Source of the DNA: DAOUJI01 sp965197415
GTDB lineage: Bacteria > Chloroflexota > Dehalococcoidia > Lucifugimonadales > JAGWBF01
Reading direction: 5' to 3'
DNA length: 64,000 nucleotides
Assembly: GCA_965197415.1 (NCBI GenBank)
Contig: OZ240207.1
Span: forward strand, 1,736,001-1,800,000
The notes under the pieces were generated by a model, which saw only the letters and a list, made by a program, of their open reading frames with translations, had not been told where the DNA came from and searched no databases. The first letter of the stretch is position 1. The number at the start of each line of letters is the position of its first letter. Made by a program: the position numbers and the translations under genes. Positions 1 to 10,304 of this stretch are shown piece after piece.

Positions 1-82
1 GGCCCACCAATTCCCCAGGCAACAACAGACACACCCTGAATGCGCCCCGCGTCCTTTGTTCAGGCCGATTGGGGTTGCTTAG

Positions 83-3000
83 CTAGCTGTCGGACTGCCC
101 CGCTGACGCGAAGTAACTCTGGATGACCATTATGACCTGGTCTCGGGTGATGAGGCGATCGAAGTAGTCTCGCACAGCCGCGATGGCCTCATCCCTTTCA
201 ATTATTCCGTTGCCATTGGCGTCATACCGTCTGATCACGTCCAGTTCTGTGGCTGAGCCGGTCACGGCGCTGGCGGTCTGACCGGAGGCATGCGCGTCGG
301 TGTAGCTCGCCGTCGCACGTAGGAACATGTTCGCGTCGGCGTCTACGGGCGTGTAATTGGCCGATGTGGCGCCCGATATGTTGGTCCAGCCCGTCGACCC
401 GTCCGCGGACCTGGCCCATTGCCACGCGAGGCCGGTCACACCGCCGTCAGGATCGTTCAGGCTGGCTGTCAACTCGACCCCAACCTCCGGCTGCGACGAC
501 AGGGTTACGACACCATCCTCTGGCACATTGATGACTGTGACGGTTACGTCTCTTGTAGCGGTGTTCGACCCGCTGTCGGTGACTACTACCGTGACCTCGT
601 ATACGTTGTCCGTGTCTGCGTCCGTCGGGGCCTCGAAGTCAGGCGGCTCCTTAAAGGTAAGCTCGCCGGTGGCGCTGATGTCGAAGGCGTCCATGTCAGC
701 TCCCAACACCGACCATGCCAAGTCGGCAGGATCATCCTCAGCATCGGTAGCTGCGTAGGTGGACACCGCTTCAGAGATGTTCTCGGAGTAATCGACCATG
801 GTGTCGCCTGTCACCACCGACGGGTGTTCGTTCACATCTATGACGGTGATAATCACCATTATGGTGTCGCTGGCGCCGAACCGATCGGTGGCCGTGACGT
901 TAACCCTGTAGAGACTTTTCGTTTCGTAATCCAGCGGCGCCTTCGTCATCAACTGGCCGGTCGATGCGGCAACGTCGAATGATTCGGCGTCATCACCACC
1001 TAGCGTGTAGGTCAATGTGTCGGAGGGGGAGTCTGTAGCCATAACCGGAGCTCCCACGTTCTGACCTGCCGCCGTGTTCTCGGCCACGCTCCTTTCACCG
1101 GTGTCCGTCGCAGGAAACGCAGGTATGGTGTTTACGACATTATTGGATATGGCCTGAGCGCTCTGGCCAGGCGCCTGAGCGTCGGTGTAGCTCGCCGTCG
1201 CCCGCAGGTACATGTCCGAGTCTGCCGCAACAGGTGTATATGTCCCTAACCTGGCACCCGGGATGTCGGTCCAGCCAATCGACCGGTTCGGCGACCTGGC
1301 CCACTGCCACGTGAGGCCGGTCACACCTCCGTCAGGATCGGTTAGGCTGGCTGTCAACTGTACTCCAACCTCCGGTTGCGACGACGACAGGGTTACTTGA
1401 CCGTCCGGTTGCGCGTCGATGACCACTCCGCCCACCGCATTGGCGGTCTGGCCGGAGGCTTGATTGTCAGTGTAGGCAGCCGTGGCCCGCAGATAGTACC
1501 CCACGTCCGCCGCAACGGGCCTGTAGGCGCCTAATGTAGCGCCGGATATGTCAGCCCAGCCGGTTGATCTATTAGGGGACCTGGCCCATTGCCACGTGAG
1601 GCCGGTCACGCCGCCGTCAGGATCGTTCAGGCTGGCTGTCAACTCCACCCCGACCTCCAGCTGCGATGTCGACAGGGTTACAACCCCATCCGCTTGTACT
1701 TCGACGACTTGGACGGCGGTCACAGCCTCGGCGGTCTGGCCGAGGGCCTGGGCGTCGGTGTAGGTTGCCGTTGCCCGCAGGTAGTCGCCCACATCCGCCG
1801 CAACCGGCGTGTATGTGGCTAACGTGGCGCCCGGTATGTCGGCCCAACCGGTCGACCCGTTTGGAGACCTGGCCCACCGCCACGTGAGGCCGATTACGCC
1901 GCCGTCAGGGTCGGTGAGCGTGGCCGTCAGCCCGATTCCAACCTCAGGCCGCGACCGCGACAGGTTTACAACCCCATCCGCTTGTACTTCGACGACTTGG
2001 AAGGCGCTCACCTCCTCGGCGGTCTGCCCGGAGGCTTCAGCGTCGGTGTAGGTCGCCGTCGCCCGCAGGTAGTCGCCCACGTCCGACGCAACAGGCCTGT
2101 AGGTGGCCGACGTGGCGCCGAATATGTCGCCCCAGCCCGTGGTCCCGTCCGTGGACCTGGCCCACTGCCAAGTCAGCCCGGTTACGCCGCCGTCAGGGTC
2201 GCTCAGCGAAGCCGTCAGGTCGAGGCCGACCTCAGGCCGCGACGACGACAGGGTGACGCGCCCGTCCGGCCTTACGGCGGCTATTTGGGTGGTCACATCA
2301 ATCGCCCTCTTGCCGAAACCTTGCGCGTCGGTGTAGTTCGCCGTAGCCCGCAAGTACATACCCTGGTCCGCCTGGACAGGTGTGTAGGTGTTTGACGTGG
2401 CGCCCACGATGTTAGTCCAGCCACTGTCTCCGTCCGGGGACCTGGCCCACTGCCACGCGGCGTCATCGGTCAAGTTGGTCTCCGCTGTGGTTATCGGGGG
2501 AACGGCGCCTGACCTGCCGTCTGGGTCGGTGAGACTGGCCGTCAACTCCACCCCAAGCGCCGCCCTGGAGGGCGACAGGGAAACGGCCCCATCCTCGTCC
2601 ACGTTGGCGACTGTGACAGTCACGTTCTGCGTGGCGGTGTAGGCCCCGCTTCTGGCTCTCACCGTTATGTTGTATACGTTGTCCGTGCCCCGGTCAGCCG
2701 GACTCTCGTAGTTGGGCGTGCTCCTGAATCTAAGCGTTCCCCCTGATATGGTGAAGTCGCTGGCGTCGTCTCCCAACAACGTCCAGGAGGCGTTGCCCGC
2801 CCGCGGACCAGCCGCCGTGTAGGTCGCCACCGTACTCGTGTCTCTCTCCGGGTGATCGATGTTTGTCCTCCCTGATACCACCAGGGCTTTCTTCGACAAC
2901 TCCGGCCGCTCGTCCACGTCGGTAACCTTGATAGTCACGATGATGCTGGCGCTCTCGCCGGAGGGATCCGTGACAGTAACGGTGACTGTGTAGGTGGACT

Positions 3001-6000
3001 TTGTCTCGTAGTCGAGCTTTGTCCTCTCGGGTACCGTGATCTGGCCCGTACCTCTGCCAATCTCGAACGAACGAGCATCGACGCCACTTAGCCTGTAGGT
3101 CAAATTGTCATCGTCGGGGTCATTGGCGAAAACTGGGTCGTCCACGTTCATGCTGATATTCGAGTTCGACACTGCGTCCTCACGCACGCGTCTTTCTGCT
3201 CTGTCGTTCTGTACTTTCTCTGTATTAAGGTCCTGGTCAGGAAACACAGGGGGTAGATTGCCAGGGTCCCTGGGTTGCACGGTGTGGGCCGATGGCGTGA
3301 AGGCTGTCTTACTAGCGCCATGTCCGTCTGTGTAGGTCGCCGTCGCCCGCAGGCAGTTGCCCACATCGGGCAGTACGGGCCTGTATGTGGCGGACTGGGC
3401 ATTGGCTCGGGTGATGGGGACCCATCCAGAGTCAATTGAACAATCATCCCCTACGGGAGCCCTCCACGCCCACTCCCACGTAACGCCGGTTATCCTCATC
3501 TCGTTGGCGTTCAGCGGAGGAGTAGAACCGACGGCGCCATCAGGGTCCGTGAGCGTGGCCGTCAGATCTATGGCGTCTTGTGGCTGCTCCGATGACAAGG
3601 TCACCTTCCCATCATCGTCCGCGTTGGTCACCGTCACCGTGACGTCGCGCGAAGAGGAGTTGCCGGCGCTGTCGCTGGCTACAACGGTCACCTCGTACCT
3701 GTTGTTTCTGCCGGCGTCCTTAGGATTCTCGTAGTCCGGAGAAGCCATGAATGTAAGGTTGCCGCTATCGTCGATACAGAAATGATTGGCGTCGTGTCCC
3801 GACAATGACCACACAACTTCGCCGTTCTCAGGGTCGTCCGCATTGTAGTCGGACAGCGTCGTGGTGATATCCGTGTTCTCTTCACTGCTTATCGCGGCAA
3901 GTCCGGCATTCTGCGTCGCTGCATCGATCGGCGGAGCCTCGTCCACGTTGGTGACTGTTATGGTCACCGTTATATCGTCGTGTAAGTTTGCTGGGTCTGT
4001 GGCCGTGACCGTTACGGTATAGCTGGTCCTCGTCTCAAAGTTCAGCGTCGTACCAGCGCCCACTCTAATCTGGCCTGTACCGCTGTTGATGGTGAACGAA
4101 CTCGCATCGGGGCCGCCCAATGTGTAGGTCAGTCCCCCATGGGCATCAGTGGCCTCAACCGGTTCGCCCACGGGCGAGCCTGAAGCTGTGTTCTCCACCA
4201 CGCTTCTGCTTATCCCTTGGTCGACAGGTATCGCTTCGCCGTCAGCGTTCTGGAATACAGGGGCCTTGTTGCTGGTGTCCGCCTGAACGGGTCTGTCTGA
4301 TACCCCATCAGCAGTCTTGTTGTCGCCGTGCTCGTCGTCGTAGCTCGCCATAGCCCGCAGGTACTTGCCAATGTCATCTTTATCAGGCTTATAACATTCT
4401 GGCGCTTCCGTGTCACATGTCGTCGCAGCCTCCTTGATCTCGGTGAAGGTCCCGGTCTTGGACGAGGATCGGGACCACTGCCATGTAACAGTGGTGTTAG
4501 TAAACGTGTCATCATCGCTTAGAGTGGCCGTCAGCTCGACTCCTTCCTGCGGTTGGTTTGCCGACAGCGATACCTCTCCATCCTCGTCCACGTTGATGAC
4601 AGTGATGGTTACGTCCCTCGTGGCGACCTCGCTATCACCGCCGTCGCCGGCCGTTACGGTTACGTTGTATTCGTTGTTCGTGCCGCTGTCTGCCGCACTC
4701 TCGTAGTCGGGCGGATTGTTGAACCTGAGCACTCCGCGCGTTATGGAAAACAGGTTGCCGTCATTTCCGCCTAGCGACCAGACGATCGAGGCTCTCTCCG
4801 GGTCCGTCGCCGCGTAGGTTGACACGGTGCCCCTGCCATTCTCCATGTAATCTATGAAGGTTTCTCCCCTGGTTATCGTCGGCGACTCGTCGTTGTCGGT
4901 GACTTTTATCGTAACCCTGATCGACGTGCTAGCCAAGGATGGGTCCGTGGCCCTGACCGTGAAGGTGTAGCTGGTTCTCGTTTCGTAGTCCAGAGGCGCG
5001 GTCGTCGTGATCTGACCCGAGCTCCTGGCGATTTTGAAAGGGACGGCACTACGCCCGCTATCCAGGGAGTATGTCAGATTAAGATCGTCGTCGTCGATGG
5101 CAGCAACCTCAGAGCCTACGGATGTGCCTACGCTCGCCTCCTCTGACACGGTTCTTTCCGTCTGAGTGTTCTGCACCCTCTCGGTCTCATGGTCCTGGTC
5201 AGGGAACACAGGAGCCTGGTTGCCAGGGTCGTCCGCTTGAACCGGATGGGACGATCCCATAACAGCGTCATCGGCCCCAGATCCGTCTGTGTACGTAGCC
5301 GTCACACGCAAGCAGTCGTCCTCGTAGGCCGGATCCGGTGTGTAAATGGCAGACATGGCGTCGGCACTGGGGATGGTGGCCCAACCGGACGTGATGGTCG
5401 AACACGTATTCCCCGATGGGTTGACAAACTCCCACTGCCAGGCGACACCGGTTATCCGCATCTCGTTGGTGTCGAGCGGAGGCGTAGAACCCGATGCGCC
5501 GTCGGGATCGGTCAGCGTGGCCGTCAGAGGAATCGCCACCTGCGGCTGCTCCGACGATAGGGTTACCATCCCTTCCTCGTCGCTGTTGGTGACTTTGACG
5601 GTTACGGGCCGCTTGGTAGTATTGCCCACACTGTCGGTTACTTCCACTGTCACGTCGTATACATTGTTCCTGCCAGCGTCCGTCGGGTCTTCGAAGTTAG
5701 GAGAGGCTACGAAACTAAGTGTGCCATCGCGGCCTCTGGGGGTGATGGAGAATTTGCCGCTGTCGGTGCCTGACAGCGACCACTTCAACCTGGCATCCTC
5801 ATCCTCGGGGTCAGTCGCAGAGTAGGTGGATACTCCTGGGGGATCGCTATCATCGATAATCTCTGGGTAGTCTTTCGCGGTGTGTCCGGACGTTACATCT
5901 CCGTTATTATCTGTTTCCGGCGCAGCTATCGTCGGCGCCTCGTCCACGTTGGTGACGGTGATGGTCACCGCGATACTGTCGTTTAAGTTTGCTGGGTCTC

Positions 6001-6988
6001 TGGCCGTGACCTCGACAGAGTAGCTGGGCGTCGTCTCGAAGTCCAACATAGTCCCCACGCCCACTCTAATCTGGCCCGTCCCTCTGTCGATGTCGAACGA
6101 ACTCGCATTGGTGCCGCCCAACGTGTATGTCAGTCCTCCGTGTGCGTCAGTAGCCTCAACCGGTTCGCCCACGGGGTCTCCCGGCGCTGAGTCCTCCGCA
6201 ACCTCTCTCTCTATGGCGGTGGTTATCTCCTGGCCCTCAGCGTCCTGGAATACAGGGGCCTTGTTGCTGGTGTCCGCCTGAACGAGATTGTCAGACACCT
6301 TGTCCGCGGTCTTCTGGCTGCCATGCCCATCGTTGTAGCTCGCCGTCGCCCGCAGATAGTTGTCCACGTCGTCCTCAACCGGTTCGTAGGATGCTGAATC
6401 GGCATCCTTGATGTCGGTCCAGGTTCTCTTGTTAGTGGACCTGGCCCATTGCCAGGTGACGTCGGATATCTCCATCTCGCCGGAGTCTAGCGGAGGCGTA
6501 GAATCAGAGGCGCCGTCACCATCAGTCAGATCAGCCGTGAGCGGGATCCCCTCCTGCGGCTGCCGCGTCGTCAGGCTTACGACCCCATCCTCGTCCACGT
6601 TGGTGACCTTGACGACTACAACCTGGCTAGGAGGATTGGCCCCACCGTCGGTGGCTCCTATCGTCACTTCGTATGTGTTATTCGTGCCGTCGTCGGTCGG
6701 GCTCTCGTAGTCGGGCATATTTTTGAAAGAGAGCGCTCCGCCTGTTATCTCGAAGTCGTCGGCGTCGGTCCCCGACAGCGACCACGCAATCGTGTCCCCT
6801 TCAGGGTCCAGCGCCGTGTAGGCTGTCACCGGACTGGTGAGCCCCTCCTTGTAATTTACTGTCTCGGTCGTCGCGACGTTGGCGTGGGCGGAGTCATAGA
6901 AACTGGAGGACAGCAGGAAAAGGGCCAGCATGACACCGATTAGGAGACCTGCTTTTGTTATTATCGAGACAGACGACAAGTTATACAT
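83..6988 (-). CDS. Giant secreted cadherin-like repeat protein with C-terminal EF-hand module
   Basis: This encodes 2301 aa with an N-terminal signal peptide (hydrophobic stretch about residues 12-30, cleavage near AHA-N). The body alternates two module types. One is cadherin-like, with LTYTLGG.DA.SF and DYET..SYTVTVTATDP motifs. The other is an Ig-like module with a WQWARS core followed by YLRATA(S/T)YTD. The last 45 residues hold an EF-hand loop (DANGNGIIERDE) followed by a DYF..LITRDQ helix pair. Cadherin-like repeats of this type usually bind calcium and act in adhesion or aggregation at the cell surface; that role is inferred. The ATG start follows AGGTG by five bases. Its long Ig-like run near the C-terminus (about residues 1500-1950) contains near-copies of one module, suggesting internal expansion. 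The product is cell-surface or secreted; no sortase or transmembrane anchor is visible. Confidence 0.88.
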   Translation of the reverse strand: MYNLSSVSIITKAGLLIGVMLALFLLSSSFYDSAHANVATTETVNYKEGLTSPVTAYTALDPEGDTIAWSLSGTDADDFEITGGALSFKNMPDYESPTDDGTNNTYEVTIGATDGGANPPSQVVVVKVTNVDEDGVVSLTTRQPQEGIPLTADLTDGDGASDSTPPLDSGEMEISDVTWQWARSTNKRTWTDIKDADSASYEPVEDDVDNYLRATASYNDGHGSQKTADKVSDNLVQADTSNKAPVFQDAEGQEITTAIEREVAEDSAPGDPVGEPVEATDAHGGLTYTLGGTNASSFDIDRGTGQIRVGVGTMLDFETTPSYSVEVTARDPANLNDSIAVTITVTNVDEAPTIAAPETDNNGDVTSGHTAKDYPEIIDDSDPPGVSTYSATDPEDEDARLKWSLSGTDSGKFSITPRGRDGTLSFVASPNFEDPTDAGRNNVYDVTVEVTDSVGNTTKRPVTVKVTNSDEEGMVTLSSEQPQVAIPLTATLTDPDGASGSTPPLDTNEMRITGVAWQWEFVNPSGNTCSTITSGWATIPSADAMSAIYTPDPAYEDDCLRVTATYTDGSGADDAVMGSSHPVQADDPGNQAPVFPDQDHETERVQNTQTERTVSEEASVGTSVGSEVAAIDDDDLNLTYSLDSGRSAVPFKIARSSGQITTTAPLDYETRTSYTFTVRATDPSLASTSIRVTIKVTDNDESPTITRGETFIDYMENGRGTVSTYAATDPERASIVWSLGGNDGNLFSITRGVLRFNNPPDYESAADSGTNNEYNVTVTAGDGGDSEVATRDVTITVINVDEDGEVSLSANQPQEGVELTATLSDDDTFTNTTVTWQWSRSSSKTGTFTEIKEAATTCDTEAPECYKPDKDDIGKYLRAMASYDDEHGDNKTADGVSDRPVQADTSNKAPVFQNADGEAIPVDQGISRSVVENTASGSPVGEPVEATDAHGGLTYTLGGPDASSFTINSGTGQIRVGAGTTLNFETRTSYTVTVTATDPANLHDDITVTITVTNVDEAPPIDAATQNAGLAAISSEENTDITTTLSDYNADDPENGEVVWSLSGHDANHFCIDDSGNLTFMASPDYENPKDAGRNNRYEVTVVASDSAGNSSSRDVTVTVTNADDDGKVTLSSEQPQDAIDLTATLTDPDGAVGSTPPLNANEMRITGVTWEWAWRAPVGDDCSIDSGWVPITRANAQSATYRPVLPDVGNCLRATATYTDGHGASKTAFTPSAHTVQPRDPGNLPPVFPDQDLNTEKVQNDRAERRVREDAVSNSNISMNVDDPVFANDPDDDNLTYRLSGVDARSFEIGRGTGQITVPERTKLDYETKSTYTVTVTVTDPSGESASIIVTIKVTDVDERPELSKKALVVSGRTNIDHPERDTSTVATYTAAGPRAGNASWTLLGDDASDFTISGGTLRFRSTPNYESPADRGTDNVYNITVRARSGAYTATQNVTVTVANVDEDGAVSLSPSRAALGVELTASLTDPDGRSGAVPPITTAETNLTDDAAWQWARSPDGDSGWTNIVGATSNTYTPVQADQGMYLRATANYTDAQGFGKRAIDVTTQIAAVRPDGRVTLSSSRPEVGLDLTASLSDPDGGVTGLTWQWARSTDGTTGWGDIFGATSATYRPVASDVGDYLRATATYTDAEASGQTAEEVSAFQVVEVQADGVVNLSRSRPEVGIGLTATLTDPDGGVIGLTWRWARSPNGSTGWADIPGATLATYTPVAADVGDYLRATATYTDAQALGQTAEAVTAVQVVEVQADGVVTLSTSQLEVGVELTASLNDPDGGVTGLTWQWARSPNRSTGWADISGATLGAYRPVAADVGYYLRATAAYTDNQASGQTANAVGGVVIDAQPDGQVTLSSSQPEVGVQLTASLTDPDGGVTGLTWQWARSPNRSIGWTDIPGARLGTYTPVAADSDMYLRATASYTDAQAPGQSAQAISNNVVNTIPAFPATDTGERSVAENTAAGQNVGAPVMATDSPSDTLTYTLGGDDAESFDVAASTGQLMTKAPLDYETKSLYRVNVTATDRFGASDTIMVIITVIDVNEHPSVVTGDTMVDYSENISEAVSTYAATDAEDDPADLAWSVLGADMDAFDISATGELTFKEPPDFEAPTDADTDNVYEVTVVVTDSGSNTATRDVTVTVINVPEDGVVTLSSQPEVGVELTASLNDPDGGVTGLAWQWARSADGSTGWTNISGATSANYTPVDADANMFLRATASYTDAHASGQTASAVTGSATELDVIRRYDANGNGIIERDEAIAAVRDYFDRLITRDQVIMVIQSYFASAGQSDS

Positions 6989-7007
6989 CTAACACCTGAT
7001 TTCATGC

Positions 7008-7022
7008 CGCCGATATTCGGCG
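7008..7022. promoter_or_regulatory. Short inverted repeat upstream of the 2301-aa gene
   Basis: CGCCGA-TAT-TCGGCG is a perfect 6-bp-arm inverted repeat 20 bases upstream of the ATG at 6988. It could be an operator or an mRNA hairpin in the 5' leader. No clear -35/-10 pair was found near it. Confidence 0.25.
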
Positions 7023-7141
7023 AAAAACAACCTGTCTATTCTTGCCTTTCAGAGGAACCTCTGTCAACTTGACGGCTGCCTGTGTTTGAGGCAAAACGGC
7101 TAGGCCGAGGCGTCCCCAGAGGCCCCCAGGGCAACCGCTCC

Positions 7142-7480
7142 TCAGGAGGAGGCGCGGGAGCCTTTCTGCCAGAGGCGGCAGCCGGTGACTCCCAGGACCA
7201 GCGGGAGCAGCACGTCCACGGCGGCCCAGATTATCCAGGCCTGGTGGTTGACCTCCAGGCTGTCCCCTCCCTCGGCCAGCAGCGAGAACCAGTTATGGAG
7301 AAACAGGATCGTAACGCCCGCGGTCACGAAGAAAGCCGTGTTGGCCTCCAGATAGCGGCGGGTGACCGGCCCGTCCGGGTCGCGTGCGCCCTCCGCCCGT
7401 CTCCGCATGCAGTTGAACACCAGCGCCAGCGCCAGCCCGATGACCATCAGCACGTCCAGCACGTACCAAACGTCTTGCAC
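7142..7480 (-). CDS. Small three-helix membrane protein of unknown function
   Basis: This encodes 112 aa starting at GTG. Three hydrophobic segments are visible, about residues 5-23, 49-66 and 82-101, with a basic MRRRAEG loop after the first helix. I do not recognise the family. It lies between two giant surface-protein genes on the same strand but is separated from the upstream one by a rho-independent terminator (7563-7598), so it is probably expressed from its own promoter. The start is uncertain, because the reading frame stays open upstream without a better start codon. Confidence 0.6.
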   Translation of the reverse strand: MQDVWYVLDVLMVIGLALALVFNCMRRRAEGARDPDGPVTRRYLEANTAFFVTAGVTILFLHNWFSLLAEGGDSLEVNHQAWIIWAAVDVLLPLVLGVTGCRLWQKGSRASS

Positions 7481-7562
7481 GTCGACGGAATCGACGGGGA
7501 AAGGCGGTTCTGCGCCCTCCCGGATAAAGCTCTCCGGCTGGGGCGCCCCGTGGATTCGGCGA

Positions 7563-7598
7563 CAAAAAGGGACCGGGGGCCTTATGGGGCCCCCGGTC
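7563..7598 (-). terminator. Rho-independent terminator of the 872-aa gene
   Basis: An 11-bp GC-rich stem (7571-7581 pairs with 7588-7598, six-base loop) is followed on the minus strand by CCTTTTTG. It lies 32 bases past the stop codon at 7631, in the right orientation for the minus-strand gene. Confidence 0.85.
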
Positions 7599-7630
7599 TA
7601 GTTGCTTCTAAGCTTCCGGTTTAGCGGCGG

Positions 7631-10249
7631 CTATTGTTCTTGCATCCTCTGCCTGACCACGAAGGCTATGCCTCCCGCTGCTGCCAGGGCCACTATGACT
7701 ATAACTATTATGGCCCACATCGGGAACCCGCCTTCATCTTCCGGCGTAGGAGGCGCCACTGTGGGAGTCGCCGTGGGCTCCGGCGTAGCTGTGGGCTCTG
7801 CCGTGGGCTCTGCCGTAGCCGTGGGCCTGGGCGTCGCTGTGGACGGCGGTGTAGCCGTCGGCAGCGGCCGAGACGTCGCCGTGGGCTGCGGAGGCGGCAC
7901 TGCCGTTGCTGTGGGCGTCGGTGGCGTCGTCGCCGTGGGCGGAGGCGTCGCTGTCGGCGGCACTGCCGTAGCTGTCGGCGTAGGCGGCGGCGGAGCCGTC
8001 GCTGTCGGCGGTGGCGGCGCTGTCGGCGTAGGCGGAGCCGTCGGCGTAGGCGGCGGCGGAGCCGTCGCTGTCGGCGTAGGCGGAGCCGTGGGCGTGGGCG
8101 GAGGCGTCGCCGTCGGCGGCACAGGCACTGCTGCCGTACTTGACGAGCTTACGCTAATTCCGCTGGCCAGCGCGTCGCTGTAGGTCGCCGTGGCTCGCAG
8201 GCGCATTCCTGCGTCTGCTGCCCGCGCCGTGTAGCTGTCCGTCGTGGCGCCGCTTATGTTGTTCCACGTCAGGCCATCGCGAGACCGCTCCCACTGCCAT
8301 GCCACGTCCCTGACTCTGCCGTCGGGGTCGGTAAGCGTGGCCGTAAGGGTCGTGCCGATTCTCGGGGTTCCGGTCGGCGCCAAGCTTATGCTGCCAGCCT
8401 CGTCCACGTTGGTCACGACTACCGTGATGCTTATGGACCCGGTCCCGCCTTCGGAGGTGGCCGTTGCGTCGAAGGTGTAGGACCTTCTGGACGACTCGAA
8501 GTCGAGTTCGGCGCCCGCTCCCACCGCGATCTGGCCGGTCTCGGCGTCAATCGTGAAGGGCGCGTCTCCCATTATGCCGTAGGTTATGGGCTGTTTCAGG
8601 TTGGCCTGGGCCAGCACGGGGTCGCCCACCGGAGTTCCTGCAGTACTGTTCTCCCGCACTTCCAGCTTCACGCTCTCTCCCAGGAAGAACCTGGGCGGCA
8701 ACTGTACCGGCGCTGAAGGCACAACGATCGTCTGCCTCCGAGTCCGGACCGTTATCTCGGAGTCGCCGGTAACCGGGTGGTCGACCCTGTCAATGTCCGT
8801 CAGGATGCCGCTGAACGTGTATGGCCCTTCGTTGGCAGAAGCGGTTACCGTGTACGTGAAGTCCGTCTCACCCAGCAAGCTGAAGCTTACGTTCTGCTCA
8901 TCCGCCTCAACCGAAGTCATGGGCAGGCTGGATTCTACGTATGTGAAGCCCAGAGGCAGCGTTTCCACAACCTGCCCGATGGCGCCGTAATCCAAGGCTC
9001 TGATGGATACGACCAGCGAACCGTTGCGCCCCACCGACTCGGACGAAATCGCCCTGGTGGCCCGGGGGCCCTCCGTGGCCGTTACCGTTATCTCCGAGTC
9101 GCCGCCCACCGGGAACATCCCCTGCTCAAAGTCCGTCAGTGTGCCGGTGAAGGCGTACGTATCCGCCGCCGAGCTGGCGACGCTCACAGTGTATTCAAAG
9201 GAGGATTCTCCGAACAGCGTGAACGTGACGGCCTGGCCATCCTCGCTCACCTGGCTGCTCCCCAGAGTCGAGATTACGTAGCTAAACCCGTCGGGCAGCG
9301 TTTCCGTGACTTGACCGGCGCTGCCGTAGTCCATAGCCGAGATGCTCACCGTAACCTCGTCGCCCGCATCCACAGACGCCGAAGAGAAGGTCCGGTCGGC
9401 CCTGGGGCCTTCCACTACCTCTACCGTAACGTCAGTGTCGCCTCCAACGTCGGACGCAACCCCCATGTCACTGGTCACGGTTCCGGAGAAGCTGTAGTCT
9501 CCCGCCGTGTCGGAGGCGGTGGCTTTATAGGTAAAGTCCGTGGCTCCCAGCAGGATGAACGTGAGAGTCCGGCCCTCAATCGCGGGGGCGTCGACGCTGG
9601 AGGAACCTTCCACGAAGCCGAACCCGTTGGGCAGCTTTTCAATTACCCGCCCAAACGAGCCGTAGCCACTGGCAGCGATGCTCACCGTGAATTCGCTGTC
9701 CGTGGCCACCGCGGCGCCGGGCAGGGTCCTGCTCGCCATCGGCGGTTCAGGCTCTTCCGTAGGTTCCTCGGTCGGCTCTTCGGTGGGTTCCTCGGTCGGC
9801 TCAGGGGCCGCTGCCTCCACCGTTACCGTTGTGGGGCCGCCAACGTCTCGTGTGTCCTGGTCGAAGTCTGTTATCGTGCCTGAGAACTCGTACTCACCCG
9901 CAGTATCCGATGCGGTTACGGTGTAAGCAACACTGGAAACCCCGAAACCTATGAAAAACCCAACGGACCTGCCGTCGTCAGCCACGGTAACGGACCCTTC
10001 TGATAGGTCGGAGTTAACGTACGTGAACCCCTCAGGCAGGTTTTCGGTTACATTGGCCGCGAACCCGAAATCAGCTCCCTCTATGGTTACCGTCAGCTCG
10101 CCGCCCGCTTCTATTGTATCCGAGGAGAAGGACCTGGTGGCGCTGTGCTCGCTGGCGCCCGTGGAGCCTGGGAGCAACAACGCCGCTCCCATCGCTGCCG
10201 CCACCACCGCCACTACCGCCCACAGCGTTATAGCATTTCTGACCAACAA
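7631..10249 (-). CDS. Membrane-anchored surface protein with Pro/Thr stalk
   Basis: This encodes 872 aa. It begins at a TTG preceded by GGAGGAGGG, and the next codon is also TTG. Residues 1-32 form a signal peptide. About five beta-rich repeats of roughly 90-110 aa follow, each with an ETLP.GF.YV core and a TYTVTAS/YTFSG motif, interrupted after the first by a short EPTEEPTEEP linker. Then come a cadherin-like module, a WQWERS Ig-like module, a stalk of about 120 residues made of Pro-Thr-Ala repeats, a hydrophobic helix near residues 842-864 and a basic tail (VRQRMQEQ). This is the classical layout of a surface protein held off the membrane by a rigid stalk. Unlike its neighbours it lacks the EF-hand tail. 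It starts 55 bases after the 1991-aa gene and may be co-transcribed with it. Confidence 0.87.
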   Translation of the reverse strand: MLVRNAITLWAVVAVVAAAMGAALLLPGSTGASEHSATRSFSSDTIEAGGELTVTIEGADFGFAANVTENLPEGFTYVNSDLSEGSVTVADDGRSVGFFIGFGVSSVAYTVTASDTAGEYEFSGTITDFDQDTRDVGGPTTVTVEAAAPEPTEEPTEEPTEEPTEEPEPPMASRTLPGAAVATDSEFTVSIAASGYGSFGRVIEKLPNGFGFVEGSSSVDAPAIEGRTLTFILLGATDFTYKATASDTAGDYSFSGTVTSDMGVASDVGGDTDVTVEVVEGPRADRTFSSASVDAGDEVTVSISAMDYGSAGQVTETLPDGFSYVISTLGSSQVSEDGQAVTFTLFGESSFEYTVSVASSAADTYAFTGTLTDFEQGMFPVGGDSEITVTATEGPRATRAISSESVGRNGSLVVSIRALDYGAIGQVVETLPLGFTYVESSLPMTSVEADEQNVSFSLLGETDFTYTVTASANEGPYTFSGILTDIDRVDHPVTGDSEITVRTRRQTIVVPSAPVQLPPRFFLGESVKLEVRENSTAGTPVGDPVLAQANLKQPITYGIMGDAPFTIDAETGQIAVGAGAELDFESSRRSYTFDATATSEGGTGSISITVVVTNVDEAGSISLAPTGTPRIGTTLTATLTDPDGRVRDVAWQWERSRDGLTWNNISGATTDSYTARAADAGMRLRATATYSDALASGISVSSSSTAAVPVPPTATPPPTPTAPPTPTATAPPPPTPTAPPTPTAPPPPTATAPPPPTPTATAVPPTATPPPTATTPPTPTATAVPPPQPTATSRPLPTATPPSTATPRPTATAEPTAEPTATPEPTATPTVAPPTPEDEGGFPMWAIIVIVIVALAAAGGIAFVVRQRMQEQ
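7745..8130 (-). repeat. Coding low-complexity tandem repeat (Pro/Thr/Ala stalk)
   Basis: Degenerate short units encoding PTATPPPTPTAPP-type runs make up the stalk of the 872-aa protein. The GGCGTAGGCGG-type DNA repetition is a likely site of slippage length variation. Confidence 0.8.
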
Positions 10250-10304
10250 GCCCTCCTCCTTCTCTATGCGCCTTCTTTCGCGTTATGCATCGTTATCGAT
10301 TTGT

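Noticed and set aside
7602..8183. Plus-strand Gly/Val-rich frame (VAVGVGG repeats)
   Set aside because: It is the antisense image of the Pro/Thr stalk coding repeat of the 872-aa gene.
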